Shown here piece by piece: positions 23,698 to 34,150 of a DNA stretch of 64,000 nucleotides. Source of the DNA: Clavibacter michiganensis (GTDB taxonomy: Bacteria; Actinomycetota; Actinomycetes; Actinomycetales; Microbacteriaceae). The notes beneath the pieces were generated by a model. The model was not told the origin of the DNA and searched no databases. It was given only the letters and a program-made list of their open reading frames with translations. The position numbers and the translations under genes are program-made. How positions within the stretch are numbered: position 1 is the first letter of the stretch; the number at the start of each line of letters is the position of its first letter. The stretch covers positions 2,852,001 to 2,916,000 of the forward strand of contig MDHJ01000001.1 of the NCBI GenBank assembly GCA_002150995.1, given 5' to 3'.

Positions 23698-24311
23698 GAG
23701 GTCACCCGCTTGGGTCCCGCGGAGACGGTGACGTCGGGCGAGCGGAGGTACAGCGCCTCGTCGGCGGCCTGCGGCAGGTCGAGGGCGTCCATGAGGCGCG
23801 CCACCTGCGCGAGGGACGCGGCGCGCACCCCGGCGGCGTCGATGCGGTGGTCGGCCCCGGGCACGTCGTCCGGCCTGCTGAGGCCGGGACCGGCGGTGCG
23901 CTCGGCGACGCCGCCGGCCGCGGGCTCGGCGTACACGGACCAGTAGAGCTCGCGGCGACGCGCGTCGGTGACGACCACCAGGGATCCGGTGCCGCCGGCC
24001 GCGTAGTGGTCGTGGGCGACGGCGTCGTGGCTGACGACGGGGATGACGCGGACGTCGAGGCCGGTGGCGAGCACGCGGGCCGCGGCGATGCCGACGCGGA
24101 GGCCGGTGAACGGGCCGGGGCCCATGCCCGCGACGACCGCGCGGATGTCGCAGCGGTCGACGCCGCACGCGGTGAGGCACTCGTCGAGCAGGGTGCCGAT
24201 GACCTCGGCGTGCCGCATCGTGTCGGCCTCCTGGCGCTCGGCGAGGACCCGGCCGTCGGGGTCGATGACGGCGACGCCCGTGCCGGCGGAGGTGTCGATC
24301 GCGAGGAGCAC
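23694..24311 (-). CDS. tsaB: tRNA threonylcarbamoyladenosine biosynthesis protein TsaB
   Basis: TsaD-like partner without catalytic metal site; dimerises with TsaD and is required for t6A synthesis. The 205-residue protein has the expected [16 protein letters not shown] start, [21 protein letters not shown], and [12 protein letters not shown]. The GTG start is preceded by TAGACT with a 6-nt spacer, a leaderless-type box that overlaps the stop of the alr-tsaE gene. Its stop overlaps the start of the rimI-tsaD gene, so TsaB and the fusion are translationally coupled. Confidence 0.93.
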   Translation of the reverse strand: MLLAIDTSAGTGVAVIDPDGRVLAERQEADTMRHAEVIGTLLDECLTACGVDRCDIRAVVAGMGPGPFTGLRVGIAAARVLATGLDVRVIPVVSHDAVAHDHYAAGGTGSLVVVTDARRRELYWSVYAEPAAGGVAERTAGPGLSRPDDVPGADHRIDAAGVRAASLAQVARLMDALDLPQAADEALYLRSPDVTVSAGPKRVTS

Positions 24312-24323
24312 TGGTCGAGTCTA
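24309..24323 (-). promoter_or_regulatory. Possible internal leaderless-type -10 box before tsaB
   Basis: Minus-strand TAGACT (24323-24318) includes the TAG stop codon of the upstream gene; 6 nt later comes the GTG of tsaB. It may be coincidence because TAG is fixed by the stop. Confidence 0.3.
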
Positions 24324-26084
24324 GGCGCGGGCGCGTGCGCGGAGCCGTCGGACGCGGACGGTGCGGGGCTCCTCGAGGGCGGCGTCGGGATCCGCGGCGT
24401 CGTCGTCGCCAGCATCGGGATCCGCGTCCCCGGCTCCCGTCGGCCGCGAGATCCGCAGGTCCCACCACTCGTCGGCGACGCCGTCGAGCTTCCCGTCGCC
24501 CCACTCGACCACGACGACGGAGCGCGCGAAGTCGATGTCGAGGTCGTCGAGCTCCCGGGCGTCGGCCAGCCGGTAGGCGTCCACGTGCACGAGCGGCGGC
24601 CCGTCGACGAGGCTGGGATGGGTGCGGGCGAGCACGAACGTGGGGCTCGTGACGGGCCCTCGGACGCCGAGGCCGTCGCCGAGGCCGCGGGTGAATGTGG
24701 TCTTGCCGGCGCCCAGGGGTCCGGACAGGACCACGAGGTCGCCCGCGCCGAGCTCGCGCGCGAAGGCGCGGCCGAGCTCCTCCATGTCGTCCGTCGTGGG
24801 GACGGGGACCCGCTCGTCGGAGAGGACCGTCGGAGCGGCGACGGCGGCCGCATCGGCAGCCGCGTCGACGGCCGGGTCGGACGCCGCATCGGCGCTCTCG
24901 TGGAGGTGCACGCGGTCGACCCGGGGCCCGACCCGCGTCACGATCTCGTCGCCGATGGTCTCGGCCCAGCCGGCCCACTCCTCGGCGGTGGGCTCGCCGC
25001 GGTCGCCGGGGCCCAGGACCACGGCGGTGTCGCCGACCTCGACGGGCAGGTCGCCCACGTCGAGCACGAGCTGGTCCATCGCGATGCGGCCGGCGATCGG
25101 GAAGCGGCGGCCGCCCAGCAGCACGGACGCGTGCGGGCCGGCGATGCGCGGGATCCCGTCGCCGTAGCCGAGCGGCACGAGCGCGAGGGTGGACGGGCCC
25201 GTTGTGCGGTGGTCGAGCCCGTAGGAGACGCCCTGCCCGGCCTCGACGCGCTTGACGGAGACCACGTCGGCCTCGAGCGTCATCGCCGGGATGAGCCCGA
25301 GGTCGCGGCCGGAGCGGTCGTCGAAGGGCGAGATGCCGTAGACCGCGATGCCGAAGCGCACCATGTCGAAGCGCGCGGCGGGCAGGCGGATCCCGGCGGA
25401 GCTGGCCGCGAGGTGCTTCTCCACCGGGCGCGCACCCAGCTCCTCGGCGACGCGGACAGCCTCGTGGAAGCGCGCGAGGGCCGCGTCGTCGTCCTCGGGG
25501 GAGGCGTCGGCGAGGTGGGACCAGAGCGCGTGCAGGGTCAGCTCGCCCGCCGCGTCGGCGGCGACGGCGGCGCGCACGAGGTCCGGCCAGAGCTCCGGGG
25601 TGGCGCCGTTGCGGCTGAGCCCCGTGTCGGCCTTGAGGTGCACGCGAGCGCGGATCCCCGTGGCGCGCCCGGCCGCCGCGATGCGCTCCAGCTCCCACAG
25701 GGCGGAGACGCCGAGGTCGATGCCCTCCTCGACGGCCACGCGGAAGTCGGTGTCGACGCCGTGCAGCCAGGCCAGGAGGCGGGCCCCGATGCCGGCGCGA
25801 CGGAGCTCGACCGCGGACGCCACGTCGAGCACCGCGAGGCTCTCGGCACCCGACTCGAGGGCGGCGCGGGCGACCTGGAGGGCGCCGTGGCCGTAGGCGT
25901 CGGCCTTCACGGCGACCATCGTGCGGGCGGGCGCGGCGAGCGCGGCGAGGGTCCGGACGTTGTGGCGGATCGCGTCGAGGTCGATGACGGCGCGACGACC
26001 CGGGGCGACGGGGGCCGGAGCGGCCGCGGTGGGCGCCGGCCGGTCGGCGCCGGGTGCGGGCGCCGCGTGCGCGGATCCGGTCAT
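24321..26084 (-). CDS. Alr-TsaE fusion: alanine racemase plus t6A ATPase subunit
   Basis: One open frame encodes 587 residues. Residues about 30-392 are a PLP-dependent alanine racemase: K60 in [21 protein letters not shown], the catalytic tyrosine in [12 protein letters not shown] and GYGDGIPR. An Ala/Asp-rich linker follows (about 393-425). Residues 426-587 are TsaE: Walker [10 protein letters not shown] near 455-462, SPTFVLART and [19 protein letters not shown]. TsaE is the ATPase that regenerates the TsaBD complex. This fusion type is known from Microbacteriaceae annotations. The ATG overlaps the stop of the first racemase gene as ATGA. Confidence 0.92.
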   Translation of the reverse strand: MTGSAHAAPAPGADRPAPTAAAPAPVAPGRRAVIDLDAIRHNVRTLAALAAPARTMVAVKADAYGHGALQVARAALESGAESLAVLDVASAVELRRAGIGARLLAWLHGVDTDFRVAVEEGIDLGVSALWELERIAAAGRATGIRARVHLKADTGLSRNGATPELWPDLVRAAVAADAAGELTLHALWSHLADASPEDDDAALARFHEAVRVAEELGARPVEKHLAASSAGIRLPAARFDMVRFGIAVYGISPFDDRSGRDLGLIPAMTLEADVVSVKRVEAGQGVSYGLDHRTTGPSTLALVPLGYGDGIPRIAGPHASVLLGGRRFPIAGRIAMDQLVLDVGDLPVEVGDTAVVLGPGDRGEPTAEEWAGWAETIGDEIVTRVGPRVDRVHLHESADAASDPAVDAAADAAAVAAPTVLSDERVPVPTTDDMEELGRAFARELGAGDLVVLSGPLGAGKTTFTRGLGDGLGVRGPVTSPTFVLARTHPSLVDGPPLVHVDAYRLADARELDDLDIDFARSVVVVEWGDGKLDGVADEWWDLRISRPTGAGDADPDAGDDDAADPDAALEEPRTVRVRRLRARARA

Positions 26085-27238
26085 GCGAGGTGCCTCCGGG
26101 TCACGCGGCCGGCGACGCGCGTGACGATCTCGTAGCCGATGGTGCCGGTCGCCTCGGCCCACTCCTCCACCGACGGAGCACCCGTCGCCGGATCCCCGAA
26201 CAGCACGGCGTCGTCGCCCACCGCCACCGCGCGCCCGTCGACGACGCCGTCGCCCACGTCGACCACGAACTGGTCCATGGCGATCCGGCCGCTCACCCGG
26301 AAGCGGGCGCCGTGGATCGCGACGGGCGCCCGGTTGCTCGCGAGGCGCGGGACGCCGTCGGCGAAGCCGAGCGAGACGAGGGCGAGGGTCGTCGCGCGGG
26401 TGGTGCGGTACGTGTAGCCGTAGGAGACTCCCGTGTCGGCCGGCACGCGCTTGACCGCGACGACGCTGCCGACGAGGGTCATCGCGGGCACCAGGCCGAG
26501 CTCGGCCGACGTGACGCCCTCGAGCGGGGAGATGCCGTAGATCCCGATGCCGAGCCGCACCATGTCGAGCCGCGCGTCGGGCACGCGCAGCGCTCCGGCG
26601 GTCGCCGCGAGGTGCCGGATCCCGGGCTCGAGCCCCGCGGCCCGCACCACGTCGAGCGCGGCATGGAACGCGCGCACCTGCGCGGAGTCCTCGTCAGCGC
26701 CCGCGTTGGCGAGGTGGCTGAACACCCCGCCGAGGCGGACGGAGCCGTCGGCGACGAGCGCGCGCACCTCGGCGACCACGGACGGCCACTCCGCCGCGGT
26801 GACGCCGTTCCGGCCGAGTCCCGTGTCGACCTTGAGGTGGACGTCGGCGGGGCGACCCACCCGGCGCGCGGCCTCCCCGGCCTCCCGAACCTGGCGCAGG
26901 CTGTTGAGCCCGAGGTCGATGCCGTGCTCGATGGCGGTGTCGAAGTCCGCACCGGGTGCGTGCATCCAGGTGAGGACGGGAGCGTCGATGCCCGCGGCCC
27001 GCAGCGCCAGAGCCTCGCGGATGTCGACCACGCCGAGCCGGTCGGCGCCCCCCGCGAGCGCCGCGCGGGCGGACGCGACCGCGCCGTGGCCGTAGCCGTC
27101 GGCCTTCACCACGGCCATCACGAGCCGGGCGCCCGTGGCGGCGCGGAGGGTGCGGACGTTCCGGGCGATGGCGCCCGTGTCGATCCGCGCCTCGCGGCGG
27201 AGGGCAGCCGGGGCCTGGAGGGTCGCCTCGTCGGTCAT
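26081..27238 (-). CDS. alr: Alanine racemase (stand-alone copy)
   Basis: Interconverts L- and D-alanine with PLP, supplying D-Ala for peptidoglycan. The 385-residue protein is full length with K45 in [22 protein letters not shown], a catalytic tyrosine in [12 protein letters not shown] and [10 protein letters not shown]. The ATG overlaps the acpS stop, and its own stop overlaps the alr-tsaE start. Two racemase domains lie back to back here. Both keep the PLP lysine and the tyrosine, so neither looks dead. Confidence 0.94.
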   Translation of the reverse strand: MTDEATLQAPAALRREARIDTGAIARNVRTLRAATGARLVMAVVKADGYGHGAVASARAALAGGADRLGVVDIREALALRAAGIDAPVLTWMHAPGADFDTAIEHGIDLGLNSLRQVREAGEAARRVGRPADVHLKVDTGLGRNGVTAAEWPSVVAEVRALVADGSVRLGGVFSHLANAGADEDSAQVRAFHAALDVVRAAGLEPGIRHLAATAGALRVPDARLDMVRLGIGIYGISPLEGVTSAELGLVPAMTLVGSVVAVKRVPADTGVSYGYTYRTTRATTLALVSLGFADGVPRLASNRAPVAIHGARFRVSGRIAMDQFVVDVGDGVVDGRAVAVGDDAVLFGDPATGAPSVEEWAEATGTIGYEIVTRVAGRVTRRHLA

Positions 27239-27594
27239 GCGCCCTCCCCCTCCGTCACCACGAACGCGGTCGCGAGCCCGGCGTCGTGGCTCATGCTCAG
27301 GTGGATCCGCGTCACGCCCCGCGCGCCGGCCACCGCCGCGACGGCCCCGCCGATGCGGAACGACGGGTCGCCGTGCGCGTCGCGGACGACCTCCATGTCC
27401 TGCCAGCTGATCCCGCCGGGACCGCCCAGCGCCTTGATGAGCGCCTCCTTCGCGGCGAACCGCGCGGCCAGCGAGCGCACCGGGAGCGAGCGCTCGGCGG
27501 GCGCGAACAGGCGCGGCACGAGGCCCGGCGTCCGCCCGGCGCTCCGGGCGAAGCGCGCCACGTCGACCACGTCGACGCCGATGCCCCTGATCAC
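27235..27594 (-). CDS. acpS: Holo-[acyl-carrier-protein] synthase
   Basis: Transfers 4'-phosphopantetheine from CoA to the serine of acyl carrier protein. The 119-residue protein has the two family motifs: [12 protein letters not shown] near the N-terminus, with the metal-binding Asp, and [13 protein letters not shown] near residue 45. It continues with [17 protein letters not shown]. The GTG start lies 10 nt after the glmS stop. Its stop overlaps alr. Its substrate CoA depends on CoaA, encoded 2 kb away. Confidence 0.92.
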   Translation of the reverse strand: MIRGIGVDVVDVARFARSAGRTPGLVPRLFAPAERSLPVRSLAARFAAKEALIKALGGPGGISWQDMEVVRDAHGDPSFRIGGAVAAVAGARGVTRIHLSMSHDAGLATAFVVTEGEGA

Positions 27595-27604
27595 GCGCGC
27601 CCGG

Positions 27605-29455
27605 TCACTCGACGGTGACGGACTTCGCGAGGTTGCGCGGCTGGTCGACGTCGAGGCCCTTCGCGGCCGCGAGCTCCATCGCGAAGATCTGCAGCGGGGT
27701 CACGGCGAGCAGGGGCTCGAAGAGCGGCGCGGCGAGCGGGATCGGGATGACCTCGTCCGCGTGCGGCAGGACGAACGCGTCGCCCTGCTCCGCGATCGCG
27801 ATGACGCGCGCGCCCCGCGCCCGGATCTCCTCGATGTTGGAGATGACCTTCTTGTGCAGCGCCAGCTGGTGCGTCGGGCTCGGGACGATGACGAAGACGG
27901 GCTGGCCCGGCTCGATGAGCGCGATGGGCCCGTGCTTCAGCTCGCCCGCGGCGAAGCCCTCCGCGTGGATGTACGCCAGCTCCTTGAGCTTCAGCGCGCC
28001 CTCGAGCGCCACCGGGAAGCCCACGTTGCGGCCGAGGAACAGCACGGCGCGCGTGTCCGCCATCCACTTCGCGAGCTGGCGGATGGTCTCGCCCTGCTCG
28101 ACCACCGTGGCGAGCTTCTCCGGGATCGCGAGGAGCTCCTCCGTGTTCGCGACGATCTCGTCGGCCGACAGCGTGCCGCGGATGCGGGCGAGGTGCAGCC
28201 CGAGGAGGTACAGCGCCGCGACCTGCGCGACGAAGGCCTTCGTGGACGCGACCGCGACCTCGGGGCCCGCGTGCGTGTAGACGACGGCCTCCGACTCCCG
28301 CGGGATGGTGGCGCCCTGCGTGTTGCAGATGGAGAGCACACGCGCGCCGGCCTCGCGCGCGAATCGCACGGCGAGCAGCGTGTCCATGGTCTCGCCGGAC
28401 TGGCTGATCGAGACGACGAGCGTCCGCGAGTCGAGCACCGGATCCCGGTAGCGGAACTCGTGCGCGAGCTCCACCTCGACCGGCACGCGCGCCCACTTCT
28501 CGACGGCGTACTTGCCGAGGATGCCGGAGTAGGCCGCCGTGCCGCACGCCACGATGACGATGCGCTGGATGTCCGCCAGGTCGGCCTCGCCGATCGCGTC
28601 GAGGTCGGGCAGCACGACGACGCCGTCGACGATGCGGCCGCGCAGCGTGTTCGCCACGGCGTCCGGTCCCTCGCTGATCTCCTTCGCCATGAAGCTCGAC
28701 CAGCCGCCCTTCTCGCTGGCAGAGGCGTCCCACGCGATCTCGAACTCGTGCGTCTCCACGGGCGCGCCGTGGAAGTCGGTGACGGTGACCGAGTCGGGGC
28801 GGATCGCGACCATCTGGTCCTGCCCGATGGCGACCGCGCGGCGCGTGAACTCCACGAAGGCGGCGACGTCGGACCCGAGGAAGTTCTCGCCCTCGCCGAG
28901 CCCGATCACGAGCGGGGAGTTGCGGCGGGCGCCGACCACCAGGCCGGGCTGGTCGCGGTGCACGGCGAGGAGGGTGAACGCGCCCTCGAGGCGGCTCACG
29001 GTGTTGCGGAACGCCTGCTCGAGGTCGTGCGTGATGCCGTACTCGCGGCCGAGGAGACGGGCGGCGACCTCGGTGTCGGTGTCGCTCTCGAAGGTGTAGC
29101 CGTCCGCGAGGAGGTCGTCCTTGAGCTCCGCGAAGTTCTCGATGATGCCGTTGTGGATGAGGGCGAGCCTGCCGTCGTCGCCCAGGTGCGGGTGCGCGTT
29201 GCGGTCGGTCGGGCCGCCGTGCGTGGCCCAGCGGGTGTGGCCGATGCCGGTGGACCCGTCTGGGAGCGGCGACGCCTCCAGGTCCTCCAGCAGGCGGTCG
29301 AGCTTGCCGGCGCGCTTGCGGACGCCGAGCGTCCCGTCCTCGTCGAGGATGGCCACGCCCGCGGAGTCGTATCCGCGGTACTCCAGCCTCCGCAGCCCTC
29401 CGAGGAGGACCTCGAGGCTCCTGGCCCCACCGACGTATCCCACGATTCCGCACAT
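27605..29455 (-). CDS. glmS: Glutamine-fructose-6-phosphate aminotransferase (isomerising)
   Basis: Makes glucosamine-6-phosphate from fructose-6-phosphate and glutamine, the first step to UDP-GlcNAc. The 616-residue protein begins MCGIVGYVG with the N-terminal Cys nucleophile, has the NTN-type glutaminase domain (residues 1-240), then two SIS sugar-isomerase domains ([14 protein letters not shown] and [20 protein letters not shown]), and ends in the conserved [10 protein letters not shown]. It heads the acpS-alr-tsaEB-rimI-tsaD run. A TAAACT box lies 8 nt before the ATG, so the mRNA may be leaderless; no glmS ribozyme is present. Confidence 0.96.
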   Translation of the reverse strand: MCGIVGYVGGARSLEVLLGGLRRLEYRGYDSAGVAILDEDGTLGVRKRAGKLDRLLEDLEASPLPDGSTGIGHTRWATHGGPTDRNAHPHLGDDGRLALIHNGIIENFAELKDDLLADGYTFESDTDTEVAARLLGREYGITHDLEQAFRNTVSRLEGAFTLLAVHRDQPGLVVGARRNSPLVIGLGEGENFLGSDVAAFVEFTRRAVAIGQDQMVAIRPDSVTVTDFHGAPVETHEFEIAWDASASEKGGWSSFMAKEISEGPDAVANTLRGRIVDGVVVLPDLDAIGEADLADIQRIVIVACGTAAYSGILGKYAVEKWARVPVEVELAHEFRYRDPVLDSRTLVVSISQSGETMDTLLAVRFAREAGARVLSICNTQGATIPRESEAVVYTHAGPEVAVASTKAFVAQVAALYLLGLHLARIRGTLSADEIVANTEELLAIPEKLATVVEQGETIRQLAKWMADTRAVLFLGRNVGFPVALEGALKLKELAYIHAEGFAAGELKHGPIALIEPGQPVFVIVPSPTHQLALHKKVISNIEEIRARGARVIAIAEQGDAFVLPHADEVIPIPLAAPLFEPLLAVTPLQIFAMELAAAKGLDVDQPRNLAKSVTVE

Positions 29456-29469
29456 GGGGCAGGAGTTTA
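29453..29469 (-). promoter_or_regulatory. Leaderless-type -10 box of glmS
   Basis: Minus-strand TAAACT (29469-29464), 8-nt spacer, ATG at 29455. Confidence 0.45.
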
Positions 29470-29574
29470 CCGTCGCGGGTCGGGGATCCCCTGCGCGGCC
29501 GTGCGCCGGGCGCGCCCCGGTGGTCCCACCGGCGGTCGCCTGCCCGCCGCCCGGTCGCCGCCGCGGACCGGCCG

Positions 29575-29591
29575 TAGGATGAGGGGCCATG
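29575..29591 (+). promoter_or_regulatory. Leaderless-type -10 box of coaA
   Basis: TAGGAT at 29575-29580, 8-nt spacer, ATG at 29589. It is divergent from the glmS box within a 133-nt gap. Confidence 0.45.
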
Positions 29592-30548
29592 CCAGACACC
29601 GCGACGGGACACCCGACGAGCCACGGCAGCGTCTCCCCGTTCGTGGAGATCGCCCGCGCCGACTGGGCGGCCCTCGCCCCCGCCACGCACCTGCCCCTCC
29701 GGGAGACGGAGCTCGTGCAGCTGCGGGGCATCGGCGACCGGCTCGACATGCGCGAGGTGGGCGACGTCTACCTCCCCCTCAGCCGGCTGCTGAACCTCTA
29801 CGTGTCGGGCACCAAGAAGCTGCACCGCGAGACGAGCGCCTTCCTCGGCGAGCGGGCGAAGAGCACGCCGTTCGTCATCGGGGTCGCGGGATCCGTCGCC
29901 GTCGGCAAGTCGACCGTGGCCCGGCTCCTCCGCGAGATGCTGGCGCGCTGGGAGGACACCCCGCGCGTCGAGCTGGTGACGACCGACGGCTTCCTCCACC
30001 CGAACGCCGAGCTCGAGCGCCGCGGCCTGATGGAGCGGAAGGGCTTCCCCGAGTCGTACGACCGGAGGGCGCTCCTGCGCTTCGTCACGCAGGTGAAGAG
30101 CGGCGTCCCCGAGGTGCGCGCGCCCTTCTACTCGCACCTCGCCTACGACATCGTCCCGGGAGCGGAGGTCGTGGTCCGGCAGCCGGACGTGCTCATCATC
30201 GAGGGCCTCAACGTCCTGCAGCCCGCGGCGTCCGGCGCGAAGCTCGCGGTGAGCGACCTCTTCGACTTCTCGATCTACGTCGACGCGCGCACGCACGACA
30301 TCGCCCAGTGGTACGAGGAGCGGTTCCTGAGCCTGCAGCGCGGCGCGTTCAGCAACCCGCGCTCGTACTTCCACCGCTACGCAGAGCTCAGCCCGGCCGA
30401 GGCGGCGGACCGCGCGCGCCGCATCTGGTCCACCATCAACGAGCCGAACCTCGAGCAGAACATCCGTCCCACGCGCTCGCGGGCGACGCTGGTGCTGCGG
30501 AAGGACGCCGACCACTCGGTCGCGAACGTCCTGCTGCGGAAGCTCTGA
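29589..30548 (+). CDS. coaA: Type I pantothenate kinase
   Basis: Phosphorylates pantothenate, the first step of CoA synthesis; cytosolic P-loop kinase. The 319-residue protein carries Walker [47 protein letters not shown], and [12 protein letters not shown], all typical of the CoaA family. The ATG is set by an 8-nt spaced TAGGAT box. It is divergent from glmS and convergent with glmM. Confidence 0.95.
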   Translation: MPDTATGHPTSHGSVSPFVEIARADWAALAPATHLPLRETELVQLRGIGDRLDMREVGDVYLPLSRLLNLYVSGTKKLHRETSAFLGERAKSTPFVIGVAGSVAVGKSTVARLLREMLARWEDTPRVELVTTDGFLHPNAELERRGLMERKGFPESYDRRALLRFVTQVKSGVPEVRAPFYSHLAYDIVPGAEVVVRQPDVLIIEGLNVLQPAASGAKLAVSDLFDFSIYVDARTHDIAQWYEERFLSLQRGAFSNPRSYFHRYAELSPAEAADRARRIWSTINEPNLEQNIRPTRSRATLVLRKDADHSVANVLLRKL

Positions 30549-30572
30549 CGGAACGGGCGGCGAGCCGGGTCG

Positions 30573-30587
30573 GCCCCCGCGGGGGGC
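30573..30587. terminator. Possible bidirectional terminator between coaA and glmM
   Basis: 6-bp GC hairpin (GCCCCC with GGGGGC) between the convergent stop codons. It is short, so moderate support. Confidence 0.35.
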
Positions 30588-30633
30588 GTGGGACGAGCAC
30601 CGCGGCGGACGTGGGACGAGCCCGGCGGCGGGC
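30588..30633. repeat. Two tandem copies of a 23-nt unit
   Basis: GTGGGACGAGC(A/C)C(C/G)GCGGCGG(A/G)C occurs twice back to back (30588-30610 and 30611-30633), with 20 of 23 positions matching, immediately before the glmM stop codon. Confidence 0.7.
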
Positions 30634-31982
30634 TAGATCGCGAGGCGCTCGGTGACGAGGGCGGCCAGCTCGCCGGCGTGGCGCTCGGCGGTCGCCTGGT
30701 CGGCGGCCTCGACCATGACCCGGATCATCGGCTCGGTTCCCGAGGCGCGCATGAGGATGCGTCCCGTGTCGCCGAGCTCGGCCTCCGCGCGCGCGACCGC
30801 GGCGTTCAGCTCCGCGTCGTCGCCCACGCGCTCGCGGTCGACGCCGCGGACGTTGATCATCACCTGCGGGTAGACGGTCATGACCGATGCGAGCTCGCGC
30901 AGGCTCCGGCCGGTGGCGGCCATCTCGCCGAGGATCTGGATGCCCGTGAGGATCCCGTCGCCGGTGGTGGCGTGCTCCGCGATGATGAGGTGACCGGACT
31001 GCTCGCCGCCGAGGGAGTAGCCGCCCTCGTTCATGGCCTCGAGCACGTAGCGGTCGCCCACGCGCGTCTGCAGCACGGTGATGTCGTTCTCGGCCATCGC
31101 GATGCGGAGGCCGAGGTTGCTCATGACCGTGGCGACGAGCGTGCGTTCCGCCAGCAGGCCGCGGCGGGCCATGGAGAGCGCGAGGACCGCCATGATCTGG
31201 TCGCCGTCGATGAGGGCGCCCGTGTGGTCGACCGCGAGGCACCGGTCGGCGTCGCCGTCGTGCGCGATGCCCACGTCGGCGCCGTGCGCGAGGACGGCCT
31301 CGGCGAGGAGGTCGAGGTGGGTGGAGCCGACGCCGTCGTTGATGTTCATGCCGTCGGGGTCGTTGCCGATGACGGTGACGCGCGCGCCGGCGTCGGTGAG
31401 GACCTCCGGGCTGATGCCCGCCGCCGCGCCGTGGGCGCAGTCGAGGACCACGTGGATGCCGTCGAGCCGGTGCTGCAGGGTGCCGAGCAGGTGGAGGACG
31501 TAGCGGTCCTCGGCGTCCGCGAAGCGGCGGATGCGGCCGACGTCGGCTCCCGTGGGGAGCAGGACGGGCTGGCTCAGCTGCGCCTCGATGCGGTCCTCGA
31601 GCTCGTCGGCGAGCTTCCGTCCGCCGGCGGCGAAGATCTTGATCCCGTTGTCGGGAGCGGGGTTGTGCGACGCGGAGATCATGACGCCGAAGTCGGCGTC
31701 GATGTCCGCGATGAGGTACGCCGTGGCCGGCGTCGGGATGACCCCGGCGTCGAACACGTCGACGCCGGAGCTCGCGAGGCCGGCGGCCACGGCCGCCGCG
31801 ATGAACTCGCCGGAGACGCGGGGGTCCCGGGCGACGACCGCGGTGGGTCGTCGCCCGGAGTCCCGTGCGTCCTGGCCGAGCACGTGCGCGGCGGCCTGGG
31901 CCAGGCGCAGGGCGAGGTCCGCGGTGATGACCTCGCCGTTGGCGAGACCGCGGACGCCGTCCGTGCCGAAGAGCCGGGGCAT
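30633..31982 (-). CDS. glmM: Phosphoglucosamine mutase
   Basis: Converts glucosamine-6-phosphate to glucosamine-1-phosphate, the step after GlmS. The 449-residue protein has FGTDGVRG at the N-terminus, the phosphoserine loop [10 protein letters not shown] (S105), metal-binding DGDADR, sugar-binding GGEQSGH and the phosphate-binding [15 protein letters not shown]. It follows rpsI with a 23-nt gap, so it is probably co-transcribed with rplM-rpsI, a common arrangement in actinobacteria. Confidence 0.96.
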   Translation of the reverse strand: MPRLFGTDGVRGLANGEVITADLALRLAQAAAHVLGQDARDSGRRPTAVVARDPRVSGEFIAAAVAAGLASSGVDVFDAGVIPTPATAYLIADIDADFGVMISASHNPAPDNGIKIFAAGGRKLADELEDRIEAQLSQPVLLPTGADVGRIRRFADAEDRYVLHLLGTLQHRLDGIHVVLDCAHGAAAGISPEVLTDAGARVTVIGNDPDGMNINDGVGSTHLDLLAEAVLAHGADVGIAHDGDADRCLAVDHTGALIDGDQIMAVLALSMARRGLLAERTLVATVMSNLGLRIAMAENDITVLQTRVGDRYVLEAMNEGGYSLGGEQSGHLIIAEHATTGDGILTGIQILGEMAATGRSLRELASVMTVYPQVMINVRGVDRERVGDDAELNAAVARAEAELGDTGRILMRASGTEPMIRVMVEAADQATAERHAGELAALVTERLAI

Positions 31983-32005
31983 GGCTGCCGGTGTGCCCGA
32001 GCGCC

Positions 32006-32491
32006 TTAGCGCTTCGAGAACTGGGGCGCCTTGCGGGCCTTCTTGAGTCCGGCCTTCTTGCGCTCCTTGACGCGCGCGTCGCGGCTGAGGAAGCCGTTCT
32101 TCTTCAGCGTGGCGCGGTTGTTCTCCTCGTCGATCTCGTTGAGGGCGCGGGCGATGCCGAGGCGCAGGGCGCCGGCCTGGCCGGAGGGGCCGCCGCCGGA
32201 GATGCGCGCGACGACGTCGTAGCTGCCGAGGAGGTCGAGCACCTTGAACGGGTCGTTCACGAGCTGCTGGTGCAGCTTGTTGGGGAAGTAGTCCGCGAAC
32301 TCACGGCCGTTGACCGTGATGCTGCCGGAGCCGGGGACGAGGCGCACGCGGGCGATGGCCTGCTTGCGTCGTCCGACGGCACCGCCGGACACGTTGAGGA
32401 CCGCGCGGGGGGCCTTGGGGGCCTCCTCGTTCGGGGTCTCGGTCGAGAAGCTCTCGGGAGCCACGTCGAGGGAGTCTGAGATCTGAGCCAC
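32006..32491 (-). CDS. rpsI: 30S ribosomal protein S9
   Basis: Small-subunit protein whose C-terminal tail reaches the P site. The 161-residue protein has a disordered N-terminal extension of about 35 residues ([19 protein letters not shown]), then [24 protein letters not shown] and the basic terminus [12 protein letters not shown]. It lies 50 nt after rplM, in the usual L13-S9 pair. Confidence 0.97.
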   Translation of the reverse strand: MAQISDSLDVAPESFSTETPNEEAPKAPRAVLNVSGGAVGRRKQAIARVRLVPGSGSITVNGREFADYFPNKLHQQLVNDPFKVLDLLGSYDVVARISGGGPSGQAGALRLGIARALNEIDEENNRATLKKNGFLSRDARVKERKKAGLKKARKAPQFSKR

Positions 32492-32541
32492 TGGGTTCGA
32501 TTCCTTCTGAGGTCTTTGGTCGTCGCTGTCGGCAGCCGGAG

Positions 32542-32988
32542 CTACTGAGCGACCTGGCCGAGGGTGTACGGGGTGGGCTGCTGAGCAGCGTGGGGGTGCT
32601 CGGGGCCCGCGTAGACCTTGAGCTTCTTCAGCTGCGCCGCACCCAGCGAGTTCTTCGGCAGCATGCCGCGGATGGCCTTCTCGACCGCGCGCGTGGGGTG
32701 CTTCTCGAGCATCTCGACGTAGGTGGTGGCCGTGAGGCCGCCCGGGTAGCCGGAGTGGCGGTAGGCCAGCTTCTTCTCGAGCTTCTGGCCCGTGAGCGCC
32801 ACCTTCTCGGCGTTGACGATGATCACGAAGTCGCCCATGTCCATGTGGGGGGCGAACGTGGCCTTGTGCTTGCCGCGCAGGAGCGCGGCGGCGTGGCTGG
32901 CGAGACGGCCGAGGACGATGTCCGTGGCGTCGATGACGACCCAGTCGTGCTGGACCTCACTGGCCTTGGGGGAATAGGTGCGCGTCAT
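32542..32988 (-). CDS. rplM: 50S ribosomal protein L13
   Basis: Early-assembly large-subunit protein, 148 residues, with [23 protein letters not shown], the [13 protein letters not shown] stretch and MLPKNSLG. The ATG at 32988 ([10 protein letters not shown]) is the standard actinobacterial start; an upstream extension in the same frame is Arg-rich and rejected. The 151-nt region between it and truA contains a GCACGC/GCGTGC inverted repeat at 33092-33105 and presumably its promoter. Confidence 0.97.
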   Translation of the reverse strand: MTRTYSPKASEVQHDWVVIDATDIVLGRLASHAAALLRGKHKATFAPHMDMGDFVIIVNAEKVALTGQKLEKKLAYRHSGYPGGLTATTYVEMLEKHPTRAVEKAIRGMLPKNSLGAAQLKKLKVYAGPEHPHAAQQPTPYTLGQVAQ

Positions 32989-33139
32989 TGATCTGACTGC
33001 CTTCTTTTCGAGGTGAGATGGTCGTGGATCCCGCTCCGTGGGCGTTCTGACGAGAACGCATCCGGTGGAGGGCTCAACCTTGTACGTCGCCGCACGCAGG
33101 CGTGCAGACAACCGGTTCAGAGTACGCGATCCGGGGCCG

Positions 33140-34150
33140 TCAGGCAATCCCGGGCGTGTCGGCGCCGCGGGCGAGCACCCGCGCGGCCGCCTGCGCGCCC
33201 TCCGCGGCGGGATCCACCTCGTGGTCCGACCGCCGGGCGCGGGTCACCTCGTTGCGCGCCGCGAGGTCGGCGTCGGCGGGGTATCCCACCCGCTCGAGCA
33301 CGAGCCCGCGCGCCGGCATGACGGTGAACTCGCTCGTCCGCTCCCGCAGGTCCAGCAGCTCGCGCAGCCGCGGGATGCCGACGCGGCCGCCCGCGGCCGC
33401 GACGCAGGCGCCCACCAGGGCCCGCACCATGCTGTGGCAGAACGCGTCCGCGCGCACCACGGCCTCGAGGGCGCCGTCGGCCGTCCGAGCCCAGGTCATC
33501 TCCTGCAGCGTGCGGATCGTGGACGCCCCCGCCCGCGGCTTGCAGTAGGCGGCGAAGTCGTGGAGGCCGAGGAGCGCGTCAGCGGCATGCTGCAGCAGCG
33601 CCTCGTCGAGGGCCGCGGGCACCTCGACCGTGCGGTGCCGCTGCAGCGGGTCGCGCGGGCCCGTGGCGTCGGAGATCCGGTACCGGTAGGCCCGCCACGT
33701 CGCGGAGAAGCGCGCATCGAAGCCGTCCGGCGCGCGCACCCCGGAGAGCACCACCACGTCGGACCGGGTCCCGAGCACGCCGCCCAGGCGACGGGCCAGC
33801 GCGGAGGCCGCGCGGTCGGCGGACGGGACGTGCGGCAGCGGCTCCCTCGCCTCGGCGGCGGCGCGGCCGCGCGGCGGACGGTCGAGCGCCGCGATCTGCG
33901 CATCCGTCAGGTCGACGTGGACGACCTGCCCGGTGGCGTGCACCCCCGCGTCCGTCCGTCCGGCGACGACCAGCGTCGGCGCGGGCGGCGTGCGGACGAG
34001 GAGCTGCGCGAGCGCGTCCTCGAGCGTGCCCTGCACGGTCCGGAGGCCCGGCTGCTTGGCCCAGCCGGCGAATCCGGTGCCGTCGTAGGCGACGTCGAGG
34101 CGCAGGCGGGTGACCGCCGGGCGGCCCGCTGCGGCCGCATCGTCGGTCAT
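33140..34150 (-). CDS. truA: tRNA pseudouridine(38-40) synthase
   Basis: Isomerises uridines 38-40 of tRNA anticodon arms. The 336-residue protein has [21 protein letters not shown], the catalytic Asp in [19 protein letters not shown], and [20 protein letters not shown]. Compared with E. coli TruA it carries an insert near residues 95-130 ([22 protein letters not shown]) and a C-terminal extension. The ATG overlaps the stop of the GNAT gene as ATGA. It sits in the usual position near rplQ and rplM. Confidence 0.93.
   Translation of the reverse strand: MTDDAAAAGRPAVTRLRLDVAYDGTGFAGWAKQPGLRTVQGTLEDALAQLLVRTPPAPTLVVAGRTDAGVHATGQVVHVDLTDAQIAALDRPPRGRAAAEAREPLPHVPSADRAASALARRLGGVLGTRSDVVVLSGVRAPDGFDARFSATWRAYRYRISDATGPRDPLQRHRTVEVPAALDEALLQHAADALLGLHDFAAYCKPRAGASTIRTLQEMTWARTADGALEAVVRADAFCHSMVRALVGACVAAAGGRVGIPRLRELLDLRERTSEFTVMPARGLVLERVGYPADADLAARNEVTRARRSDHEVDPAAEGAQAAARVLARGADTPGIA

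Noticed and set aside
22066..25698. Longer minus-strand frame extending RimI-TsaD upstream to 25698
   Set aside because: Beyond 23697 the translation is Arg-rich shadow of tsaB and alr-tsaE; the GTG at 23697 overlaps the tsaB stop.
29456..29588. glmS ribozyme upstream of glmS
   Set aside because: The gap is 133 nt, GC-rich, and the -10 box lies 8 nt from the ATG, leaving no leader for a ribozyme.
26054..30655. 1.5-kb-codon plus-strand open frame across alr, acpS, glmS and coaA
   Set aside because: Antisense or out-of-frame shadow; none of it resembles a protein family, while the minus-strand genes are clear.
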